From: Acidimicrobiia bacterium
Lineage (GTDB): Bacteria; Actinomycetota; Acidimicrobiia; Spongiisociales; UBA5794
DNA: 9,188 nucleotides
Assembly: GCA_030598905.1 (NCBI GenBank)
Contig: JAUVPA010000055.1
Coordinates: forward strand, 1-9,188
Direction: 5' to 3'
The notes beneath the pieces are model-generated. The model was not told the DNA's origin. It saw nothing but the letters and a program-made list of their open reading frames with translations, and did not search any database. The position numbers and the translations under genes were made by a program. Shown here piece by piece: positions 1 through 6,234 of this stretch. Every line of letters starts with the position of its first letter. Position 1 is the stretch's first letter.

Positions 1-62
1 CCCTGGAAGACCTGGAGTCGCAGGTGAACGAGCTGTGGGAATCGGTAGTCGGTGGTCGGTAG
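1..62 (+). CDS. coaE: 3' end of an upstream gene, probably dephospho-CoA kinase (partial)
   Basis: Reading from position 3, the frame encodes LEDLESQVNELWES followed by VVGGR and a TAG stop at 60-62. Only the tail of the protein is in the window. The pattern of a short amphipathic helix ending in V-x-x-LW is typical of the C-terminus of actinobacterial dephospho-CoA kinase, which phosphorylates dephospho-CoA in the last step of coenzyme A synthesis. coaE is also the usual gene just before uvrB in actinobacteria. The identification is therefore inference from about 14 residues plus gene order. The last residues (SVVGGR) and the stop codon are encoded by the left arm of the inverted repeat at 41-67, so the natural C-terminus has probably been replaced by repeat sequence. 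Any other gene ending in a short coiled helix could give a similar tail. Confidence 0.5.
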   Translation, partial: LEDLESQVNELWESVVGGR

Positions 63-125
63 TCGGACTTTCTGTCGCACGCAGCCGGTACCTTTGGATC
101 CGACTACCGATATCCGACTACCGAT
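41..125. repeat. Large inverted repeat made of 14-nt tandem units
   Basis: The left arm (41-67) and the reverse complement of the right arm (99-125) match at 24 of 27 positions; the three mismatches are consecutive and central. The loop is 31 nt (68-98). The right arm is part of a perfect tandem duplication of tccgactaccgata (99-112 and 113-126). The left arm holds tcggtagtcgg twice at the same 14-nt period (42-52 and 56-66). The transcript could fold into a long GC-rich hairpin between the upstream gene and uvrB. No T-run follows, so it does not look like a standard intrinsic terminator. The left arm carries the stop codon of the upstream gene, and the right arm ends 12 nt before the uvrB ATG. 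This looks like a dispersed intergenic repeat family, but copy number cannot be judged from this window. Confidence 0.85.
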
Positions 126-137
126 ACCCATATCCTC

Positions 138-2177
138 ATGACCGACATCACGACAACACACGAAACTCGACCGTTTACCGTCGTCTCCGACTTCGCGCCG
201 GCCGGTGACCAGCCGGAGGCTATTGCGCGACTCACCGAGGGCGTGCGGCGCGGCGACACCTTCCAGACGCTGCTCGGCATCACCGGATCGGGCAAGTCGG
301 CCACCGTCGCTTGGCTGATCGAGCAGGTTCAGCGGCCCACTCTCATTCTCGCCCCCAACAAAGCTCTGGCTGCTCAACTCGCCAACGAGTACCGCCAGTT
401 CTTCCCGGACAACCGGGTCGAGTACTTCGTCAGCTACTACGACTACTACCAACCCGAGGCCTACATCCCACAGACCGACACGTATATCGAGAAGGAGTCG
501 ACGGTCAACGACGAGATCGAGCGCCTCCGCCACTCGGCAACGGCGGCGCTGCTCACGCGTCGCGATGTGATTGTCGTGGCCAGCGTCTCAGCGATCTACG
601 GCCTTGGTTCACCCGAGCAGTACGAAGGCCAACTACTACGGCTCGTGCGTGGCGTGGAGTTTCCGCTCGAACACGCGATGCGACGATTAGTCGAGATCCA
701 ATACGAGCGCAACGAAGTCAACCTCGCCCGTGGCCGTTTCCGCGTCAAGGGCGACACACTTGAGATCTTCCCCTCCTATGAGGAGACGATCTTCCGCGTC
801 GAGTATTGGGGCGACGAGGTCGAGCGCATAACCCAGCTGAACCCCGTCACCGGCGAGGTGATCACCGAGGAGTCCGACCTCTGGGTCTATCCGGCAACTC
901 ACTATGTGACCTCGCGGGAGCGTATGTCAACGGCGGTGGAGGCGATCGAGACCGAGTTGCATCGGCAGTTGGCCACGCTGGATCACAACGGGAAGATGCT
1001 CGAGGCCCAGCGCCTTCGGATGCGCACCTCCTACGACCTCGAGATGATGCGAGAAGTCGGCTTCTGTTCCGGAATCGAGAACTATTCGCGTTACCTCGAC
1101 GGCCGCGCGGAAGGGGAGCCTCCCTACACGCTGCTCGACTACTTCCCAGACGACTACCTGACGATCGTCGATGAAAGCCACGTGGCCGTTCCGCAGATCC
1201 ACGGTCAATACGCCGGCGACCGCTCCCGCAAGGACGTTCTCATCGAGCACGGCTTCCGGCTGCCATCGGCGCTCGACAATCGTCCGCTGACCTTCGAGGA
1301 ATGGCTGGAGCGGACCAACCAGGCGGTGTTGCTGTCGGCGACGCCTGCGTCCTGGGAATTGGGGCACTCAACACAGATCGTCGAACAGATCATTCGCCCC
1401 ACCGGTCTTGTCGATCCTGAGGTGGTCGTCCGTCCCACGAAGGGCCAGATCGACGACCTCGTCCACGAGATACGCGAGTGCGCGGCGAACGATCAGCGGG
1501 TTCTCGTCACCACGCTGACAAAAAAGATGGCCGAGGACCTCACCGACTACCTGCTGGAACTCGGTGTCAGGGCTCGGTACCTGCACAGTGACATCGACAC
1601 CTTGGAGCGGGTCCAGATCCTGCGAGATCTACGACTTGGTGAGTACGACGTCCTCATCGGCATCAACCTTCTCCGCGAAGGCCTCGATCTTCCCGAGGTC
1701 GCCCTCGTCGCGATTCTCGATGCCGATAAGGAGGGGTTCCTCCGCTCGGAGACGAGCCTCGTTCAGACCATCGGCCGTGCCTCGCGTAACGTCGATGGTC
1801 GAGTCCTGATGTATGCGGATGCGATCACCGACTCCATGCGTAAGGCGCTCAACGAGACCAACAGGCGTCGTCACAAGCAGCTCGAGTTCAACGAAGAGCA
1901 CGGCATCGATCCGCAGACGATCCGCAAGAAGGTCAGTGACATCCTCGAACTCGTCCAGTCGAGTAACGCCCCGGCCGCGGATCGGCGTGCCGGTGAGTTG
2001 CGACGCAGGGAGCCGCTCGATCTGTCGACTCCCGACCTGCGACGGTTGATTCAGAGCCTCGAGGACGAGATGCACGAGGCGGCAACCGATTTGCGCTTCG
2101 AGTACGCGGCGAGGCTGCGGGACGAGGTCAACGAGCTCCGCCGAGAACTCAAAGAGCTCACCGAGGCTGCGAGCTGA
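138..2177 (+). CDS. uvrB: Excinuclease ABC subunit B (UvrB), DNA damage-verifying helicase-like ATPase
   Basis: UvrB is loaded by UvrA at damaged DNA, inserts a beta-hairpin between the strands to verify the lesion, and then recruits UvrC for incision. The protein has 679 residues, a usual length. Visible motifs: Q-like motif GDQPEAI (23-29); Walker A GITGSGKS (47-54); the beta-hairpin with YYDYY (100-104) and following QTDTYIEKES; Walker B DESH (345-348); helicase motif VI QTIGRASRN (543-551); and a C-terminal UVR domain (about 635-670) that pairs with the matching domain of UvrC. The ATG at 138 is the first ordinary start codon after the in-frame TAG at 60-62, and it places the conserved N-terminus correctly. 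No Shine-Dalgarno sequence precedes it; the preceding bases belong to the repeat. I saw no GAAC-N4-GTTC LexA-type site upstream. All key residues seem intact. Confidence 0.98.
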   Translation: MTDITTTHETRPFTVVSDFAPAGDQPEAIARLTEGVRRGDTFQTLLGITGSGKSATVAWLIEQVQRPTLILAPNKALAAQLANEYRQFFPDNRVEYFVSYYDYYQPEAYIPQTDTYIEKESTVNDEIERLRHSATAALLTRRDVIVVASVSAIYGLGSPEQYEGQLLRLVRGVEFPLEHAMRRLVEIQYERNEVNLARGRFRVKGDTLEIFPSYEETIFRVEYWGDEVERITQLNPVTGEVITEESDLWVYPATHYVTSRERMSTAVEAIETELHRQLATLDHNGKMLEAQRLRMRTSYDLEMMREVGFCSGIENYSRYLDGRAEGEPPYTLLDYFPDDYLTIVDESHVAVPQIHGQYAGDRSRKDVLIEHGFRLPSALDNRPLTFEEWLERTNQAVLLSATPASWELGHSTQIVEQIIRPTGLVDPEVVVRPTKGQIDDLVHEIRECAANDQRVLVTTLTKKMAEDLTDYLLELGVRARYLHSDIDTLERVQILRDLRLGEYDVLIGINLLREGLDLPEVALVAILDADKEGFLRSETSLVQTIGRASRNVDGRVLMYADAITDSMRKALNETNRRRHKQLEFNEEHGIDPQTIRKKVSDILELVQSSNAPAADRRAGELRRREPLDLSTPDLRRLIQSLEDEMHEAATDLRFEYAARLRDEVNELRRELKELTEAAS

Positions 2178-2185
2178 ACGAGCCG

Positions 2186-2236
2186 TCAGCAGTCAGCCAT
2201 CTGCCCGAACCGCGTCAGCTGATGGCTGATTGCTGA
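2186..2236. repeat. Inverted repeat made of 7-nt units between uvrB and uvrA
   Basis: The left arm tcagcagtcagccatc (2186-2201) and the right arm gatggctgattgctga (2221-2236) are complementary at 15 of 16 positions, with a 19-nt loop. The right arm lies in three tandem heptamers of the form NGCTGAT (agctgat, ggctgat, tgctgat; 2217-2237). The reverse complement of the left arm holds two related heptamers ending in GCTGAC. It starts nine bases after the uvrB stop and could form a hairpin in the 3' untranslated region that stabilises uvrB mRNA or hinders read-through. No T-tract follows, so an intrinsic terminator is not supported. The unit sequence differs from that of the repeat before uvrB, but the design (short odd-period tandem units facing each other) is the same. 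Confidence 0.8.
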
Positions 2237-2299
2237 TACCCGGCGACTGAATCCCCTCGGTGTAATTCCCGGCGGTGCCTCTCACTACACTCGCTGCCC

Positions 2300-2304
2300 G
2301 GAGG
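2300..2304 (+). promoter_or_regulatory. Ribosome binding site of uvrA
   Basis: GGAGG lies four bases before the ATG at 2309. It supports that start over later in-frame candidates. This contrasts with uvrB and uvrC, whose starts have no such site. Confidence 0.7.
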
Positions 2305-2308
2305 CGGA

Positions 2309-5134
2309 ATGGCAACGGACAAGATCGTCATCAGGGGCGCCCGCGCGCACAACCTGAAAGACCTCGACCTCGAGCTTCCCCGTGAAGAGCTGATCGTGTT
2401 CACCGGTCTGTCAGGTTCGGGCAAGTCTTCGCTCGCGTTCGACACGATCTACGCCGAGGGTCAGCGGCGTTATGTCGAGAGCCTCTCGGCATACGCCCGT
2501 CAATTCCTCGGTCAGATGGACAAACCGGACGTCGACTTCATCGAGGGTTTGTCCCCTGCTATCTCGATCGATCAGAAGACCGCGAGCCGAAACCCGCGGT
2601 CGACGGTCGGCACCGTCACCGAGATCCACGACTACCTCCGCCTGCTCTACGCACGAATCGGTGTGCCTCACTGCCCCAACGACGGGAACCCTGTGGCCCG
2701 GCAGACGCCACAGCAGATCGTCGATCGCATCCTCGAGTTGGATGAGGGGACTCGGTTTCAGGTCCTCGCCCCGGTCATTCGGGGACGGAAAGGGGAGTAC
2801 GAGGCGCTGCTGAAGGACCTCGCCAAACAGGGTTTCAGCCGAGCTCGGATCGACGGCGACGTGCGGGAACTCACCGACAACATTCGCCTCGATCGCTACT
2901 TCCAGCACACCATCGAGGTTGTGGTGGATCGTCTCGTCAAGAAGGACGGCATCGAGCGGCGCCTCACCGACTCTCTCGAGACCGCCTTGCAGCTCGCCGA
3001 TGGGGTAGCCCACATAGACGTGGAGAACGGTCCTCCGCTGTCATTCAGCCAGCACTTCGCGTGTCCCGAGTGCGGCCTGTCGTTCGAAGAGCTGCAACCG
3101 CGGAACTTCTCGTTCAACTCTCCCTACGGAGCGGGCCCCGGATGCAGCGGCATCGGGACGCGATATCAGGTAGACCCCGACCTCGTCATTCCGCAGCAAG
3201 AGCGGACCCTGGCCGAAGGTGCGGTGGCTCCGTGGCGAGGCCGGCATCGCATGACGTATTACCAGCGGCTGATCGGGGCCGTTGCGGAGGCGGAGGGCAT
3301 CGATGTGGACAAGCCCTGGGAGAAACTCACCAGGAAACATCGCAATCGCATCCTGAACGGAGGCGGCGACGCCGCGTACACGGTGGTCTACGAGAATCGC
3401 TTCGGTCGCCAACGGCGTTACGAGGCCACTTACGAGGGTGCCATCCCGTGGCTCGAGCGTCGTTACGCAGATGCAGAGAGCGACGGTGCCCGTGAGAGTT
3501 ATCAGCAGTACATGCGCCAGGTCCCGTGCGACGCGTGTCACGGGGGCCGCCTCAACCGCGTATCGCTCGCAGTCACCGTCGGTGGCCGGAACATCAGCGA
3601 AGCATCTTCGATGTCGTTGCGCACGGTCTCCGAGTTCATGGATCAGCTCGATCTGTCCGAGCGTGACCACCAGATCGCCTCTGCGGTGGTGAAGGAGATC
3701 CGAGCCCGCCTCGACTTCCTCGTCGACGTCGGCCTCGATTACCTCACACTGATGAGGTCGGCCGCAACACTCGCTGGTGGAGAAGCACAGCGGATCCGGC
3801 TCGCCACCCAGATTGGGTCGGGCCTCGTCGGGGTGCTCTACATCCTGGACGAGCCGTCGGTTGGTTTGCATCAACGAGACAATCAGCGGCTCATCGAGAC
3901 CCTGCTCCGTCTACGCGACCTTGGAAACACGCTCATCGTTGTCGAGCACGACGAAGAGACCATCCGCTCGGCCGATCACATCGTCGATATTGGACCGGGA
4001 GCGGGTGAACACGGGGGAGAGATCGTTGCCGAAGGGTCACTCGAAGACATCACCGCCGAGTCCGCGTCGCTCACCGGGGACTACATGGCCGGTCGCCGCA
4101 CAATCGAGATCCCGGCCACTCGCCGCATCGGGAGTGGCCCTGAGATCACCGTGCTGGGCGCGGCCGAGAACAACCTCAAAGCTATCGACGTGGCTATCCC
4201 GCTTGGGAAACTGGTTGCGGTCACGGGGGTGTCGGGCAGCGGCAAGTCATCGCTGGTCCAGGAGATCCTGTCGAAGGCACTCCACGCCGAGCTGCATGGG
4301 GCCAGGAAGCTTCCCGGCCGCCACAGGCGTCTCGACGGCGTCGCCCATATCGACAAGATCATCAACCTCGACCAATCACCCATCGGGCGTACGCCGAGAT
4401 CGAATCCGGCGACGTATACGAAGGTCTTCGACGCCATTCGCCAACTGTTCGCCTCGACTAACGACGCCAAGGTGCGCGGGTACCTACCGGGCCGGTTCTC
4501 GTTCAATGTCTCGGGAGGCCGCTGCGAGACATGCAAGGGCGACGGCACGATCAAGATCGAGATGCACTTCTTGCCCGACGTCTACATCCCCTGTGAGACG
4601 TGCAAGGGAAAGCGATACAACCGGGACACCCTCGAGGTGACGTTCAAGGGCCACTCGATCGCCGAAGTACTCGACATGTCGATCGAGGAGGCATTGCACT
4701 TCTTTGAGAATCAGCCCCGGATCGGGCGCATCCTCGGGACCCTCTTCGATGTCGGTCTCGGCTACATCCGTCTCGGCCAGCCTGCGCCGACCTTGTCGGG
4801 AGGTGAGGCGCAGCGTGTCAAGTTGGCATCGGAGTTGGGCAAACGATCGACAGGACAGACCTTCTACATCCTCGACGAGCCGACGACGGGGTTGCACTTC
4901 GAGGACATCCGCAAGCTGCTGGGCGTGCTGCAGAGGCTCGTCGATCAGGGGAACACTGTTGTTGTGATCGAGCACAATCTCGACGTCGTCAAGTCGGCGG
5001 ATTGGTTGATCGACCTCGGCCCTGAGGGAGGCGACGAGGGTGGACGCATCGTCGCGACCGGAACACCCGAAGATGTCGCCAAGGTAGGGGAGTCGTACAC
5101 GGGCAAGTTCCTCCGCGAAGTGCTGGGGGCATGA
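2309..5134 (+). CDS. uvrA: Excinuclease ABC subunit A (UvrA), damage-sensing ABC-type ATPase with degenerate zinc modules
   Basis: UvrA dimers scan DNA for distortions and hand the site to UvrB. At 941 residues it has normal length and two ABC ATPase modules. NBD1: Walker A GLSGSGKS (33-40), signature LAGGE (488-492) and Walker B ILDEP (512-516). NBD2: Walker A GVSGSGKS (640-647), signature LSGGE (829-833) and Walker B ILDEP (854-858). Zinc modules: the C-terminal one is complete (C739, C742, C762, C765). The first pairs C407/C410 with C122 but has D125 where a second Cys is usual (CPND). The insertion-domain one has C252, C255 and C279, but G276 in place of the third Cys (GAGPGC instead of GACPxC). 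NBD1 also has Ala489 instead of the usual Ser in LSGG. The reading frame is otherwise unbroken, so the gene appears functional. Its stop overlaps the next gene as ATGA. Confidence 0.98.
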   Translation: MATDKIVIRGARAHNLKDLDLELPREELIVFTGLSGSGKSSLAFDTIYAEGQRRYVESLSAYARQFLGQMDKPDVDFIEGLSPAISIDQKTASRNPRSTVGTVTEIHDYLRLLYARIGVPHCPNDGNPVARQTPQQIVDRILELDEGTRFQVLAPVIRGRKGEYEALLKDLAKQGFSRARIDGDVRELTDNIRLDRYFQHTIEVVVDRLVKKDGIERRLTDSLETALQLADGVAHIDVENGPPLSFSQHFACPECGLSFEELQPRNFSFNSPYGAGPGCSGIGTRYQVDPDLVIPQQERTLAEGAVAPWRGRHRMTYYQRLIGAVAEAEGIDVDKPWEKLTRKHRNRILNGGGDAAYTVVYENRFGRQRRYEATYEGAIPWLERRYADAESDGARESYQQYMRQVPCDACHGGRLNRVSLAVTVGGRNISEASSMSLRTVSEFMDQLDLSERDHQIASAVVKEIRARLDFLVDVGLDYLTLMRSAATLAGGEAQRIRLATQIGSGLVGVLYILDEPSVGLHQRDNQRLIETLLRLRDLGNTLIVVEHDEETIRSADHIVDIGPGAGEHGGEIVAEGSLEDITAESASLTGDYMAGRRTIEIPATRRIGSGPEITVLGAAENNLKAIDVAIPLGKLVAVTGVSGSGKSSLVQEILSKALHAELHGARKLPGRHRRLDGVAHIDKIINLDQSPIGRTPRSNPATYTKVFDAIRQLFASTNDAKVRGYLPGRFSFNVSGGRCETCKGDGTIKIEMHFLPDVYIPCETCKGKRYNRDTLEVTFKGHSIAEVLDMSIEEALHFFENQPRIGRILGTLFDVGLGYIRLGQPAPTLSGGEAQRVKLASELGKRSTGQTFYILDEPTTGLHFEDIRKLLGVLQRLVDQGNTVVVIEHNLDVVKSADWLIDLGPEGGDEGGRIVATGTPEDVAKVGESYTGKFLREVLGA

Positions 5135-5862
5135 CCGACTGGGACGACCTGGCCGGTTGGTACGCGTCCGAGGTGGAGACCGACCTCTCCTACCACGACA
5201 CCGTCCTCCCCATGTTCGATCGCCTCATGGAAGAAGGTCCGATCGATCCGCCGGCGATTGTTGTCGACCTGGGATGCGGTGAGGGTGCCGCCCTCCGTCG
5301 CATGCGAAAAACCCACAAGGGACGGGGTCCCTTGCGCCTTGTCGGATGTGATGTCTCGATGGTGCTGCTCGAGGCAGCCAAGGCGGCAGCACCAGTGGTG
5401 CGTTGCTTTCTCCCGGATTTGTCGTGGCTTCGCAGCGGCAGCGTCGATGCCGCCTTCTCGATCTACGTCCTGGATCTGATCGCGGCGACCGACGTCTTCT
5501 TCGCGGAGTCCGCTCGTGTCGTTCGGCCGGGAGGATCATTGACCGTCATCCTCAATCACCCTTTGTTCACCGCTCCGGACTCCGCTCCACTTCTCGACGA
5601 CGACGGGGAGATCCTGTGGCGATTCGGCACCTACTTCTCCCCAGGTCCGAGTCCAACGCAGGCAGGCGACACCCCGATCATGCTCCAGCACAGGCCGGTC
5701 TCAGCCCTGCTGTCGGCTGCAGCTGCGGCCGGCTGGTCGCTTCGTGCCATGGAGGAGCATCCCCTCAGTGTTGGCTTCATCGCCGCCGAACCCGGATATC
5801 GGGGCCAGGAACGGATTCCTCGGTTCTTGGGCGCCCGGTGGGAGCGGTTGGGGACCCGCTGA
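5131..5862 (+). CDS. Class I SAM-dependent methyltransferase, substrate unknown
   Basis: The 243-residue protein has the Rossmann-like methyltransferase fold. SAM-binding motif I is VVDLGCGEG (44-52). The acidic residue that usually binds the ribose of SAM is D74 in VGCDVS. Strand 4 is GSVDAAFSIYVLDLI, followed by the ARVVRPGGSLTVIL turn of motif VI. This pattern matches the UbiE/Methyltransf_11-type group that acts on small molecules or lipids, but I cannot name the substrate. No membrane segment or signal peptide is visible. The ATG overlaps the uvrA stop in an ATGA, so translation is probably coupled to uvrA; a run of five G ends one base before the start. I see no DNA-methylase motif such as DPPY or NPPY, so it is not an obvious DNA adenine or cytosine N4 methylase. 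A role in repair is only suggested by position. Confidence 0.88.
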   Translation: MTDWDDLAGWYASEVETDLSYHDTVLPMFDRLMEEGPIDPPAIVVDLGCGEGAALRRMRKTHKGRGPLRLVGCDVSMVLLEAAKAAAPVVRCFLPDLSWLRSGSVDAAFSIYVLDLIAATDVFFAESARVVRPGGSLTVILNHPLFTAPDSAPLLDDDGEILWRFGTYFSPGPSPTQAGDTPIMLQHRPVSALLSAAAAAGWSLRAMEEHPLSVGFIAAEPGYRGQERIPRFLGARWERLGTR

Positions 5863-5944
5863 GCAGTACATGTCACACGTCTCGATCTCAAGGGGCCAGC
5901 GAGTCTGGCCGACAACGAGGGTTGGTGACCGTTGCGCGCAGCCT

Positions 5945-5951
5945 GAGGAGG
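5945..5951 (+). promoter_or_regulatory. Strong ribosome binding site of the small gene at 5956
   Basis: GAGGAGG stands four bases before the ATG at 5956. It is the best Shine-Dalgarno match in the window and the main reason to accept this short reading frame as a real gene. Confidence 0.75.
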
Positions 5952-5955
5952 AACG

Positions 5956-6180
5956 ATGCAGAGCCACCTCGTCTCATTCGAGTACGGCACCGGATCCGTT
6001 TGGGGATATGTGATCGCGCCATCCGTCGGCGAGATCGAGTCACGCCTGCCCGAAGTCGAGGTTGCTCCGGCTCCACCTGAGTGGATGACGAGCGACGATG
6101 TCGCCACCCTGCAGAGCCAGGCCGTCGACGTGCACGAGGCCGACGCATTCGATCTTCTCATTCGCACCGATCGGATCTGA
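5956..6180 (+). CDS. Small acidic protein of unknown function
   Basis: The protein has 74 residues and begins MQSHLVSFEYGTGSVWGYVIA. I do not recognise a named family. It reads like a compact, soluble alpha/beta protein: an aromatic-rich N-terminal strand pair (FEYGTGSVWGYV), a helix that could start at SVGEIESRLPEVEV, a PPEWM turn, and a C-terminal helix rich in acidic residues (DVHEADAFDLLI). No cysteine pairs, transmembrane segments or nucleotide-binding motifs are visible. A strong GAGGAGG site four bases upstream and codon use like its neighbours support real translation. It is separated from the methyltransferase gene by 93 nt and from uvrC by 54 nt, and shares their direction. The position between uvrA and uvrC raises the possibility of a repair-linked accessory role, but nothing in the protein itself shows this. 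Confidence 0.75.
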   Translation: MQSHLVSFEYGTGSVWGYVIAPSVGEIESRLPEVEVAPAPPEWMTSDDVATLQSQAVDVHEADAFDLLIRTDRI

Positions 6181-6214
6181 TCCGGACCTGGTGATCACCG
6201 CCCATCCCGGGGAC

Positions 6215-6229
6215 GCCGATATCATCGGC
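6215..6229 (+). promoter_or_regulatory. Palindrome containing a possible leaderless promoter of uvrC
   Basis: The bases gccgat-atc-atcggc form a perfect 6-bp inverted repeat with a 3-nt spacer, ending five bases before the uvrC ATG. At its centre is TATCAT (6220-6225), a good -10 hexamer. A transcript starting the usual 7 or so bases after the hexamer would begin at or just before the A of the ATG. uvrC has no Shine-Dalgarno sequence, which fits a leaderless message of the kind common in actinobacteria. I see no clear -35 element. The palindrome could let a dimeric regulator cover the -10, or it could be coincidence. Confidence 0.35.
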
Positions 6230-6234
6230 AGCTG

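Noticed and set aside
41..126. Possible CRISPR-like or tandem array from repeated tccgactaccgata / cggtagtcgg units
   Set aside because: There are only two units per arm, they are adjacent or separated by 3 nt, there are no unique spacers of constant size, and no cas genes are present. It is an inverted repeat.
2286..2291. TACACT as a -10 element for uvrA
   Set aside because: Transcription would start at about 2298, leaving the GGAGG ribosome binding site at the extreme 5' end, and there is no clear -35 sequence.
63..2308. LexA/SOS box upstream of uvrB or uvrA
   Set aside because: I looked in 63-137 and 2178-2308 for GAAC-N4-GTTC type palindromes and found none; GAAC at 2175-2178 and 2207-2210 has no matching half-site.
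2411..3013. Minus-strand open frame of 200 codons
   Set aside because: It is opposite the N-terminal part of uvrA and starts inside that gene. Its product shows no recognisable domain.
3041..3874. Long minus-strand open frame of 277 codons
   Set aside because: It lies wholly opposite conserved uvrA sequence, including zinc-module and NBD1 motifs, and its length follows from high GC and codon bias. The translated product shows no recognisable domain.
5894..5910. Hairpin ggccag-cgagt-ctggcc after the methyltransferase gene as a terminator
   Set aside because: The stem is only 6 bp, no T-run follows, and a gene with a strong ribosome binding site starts 45 nt later. Too weak to call.
5403..6080. 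Plus-strand open frame of 225 codons overlapping the methyltransferase and small gene
   Set aside because: It overlaps two better supported genes in another frame, has an arginine- and serine-rich composition typical of out-of-frame GC-rich DNA, and no recognisable motif.
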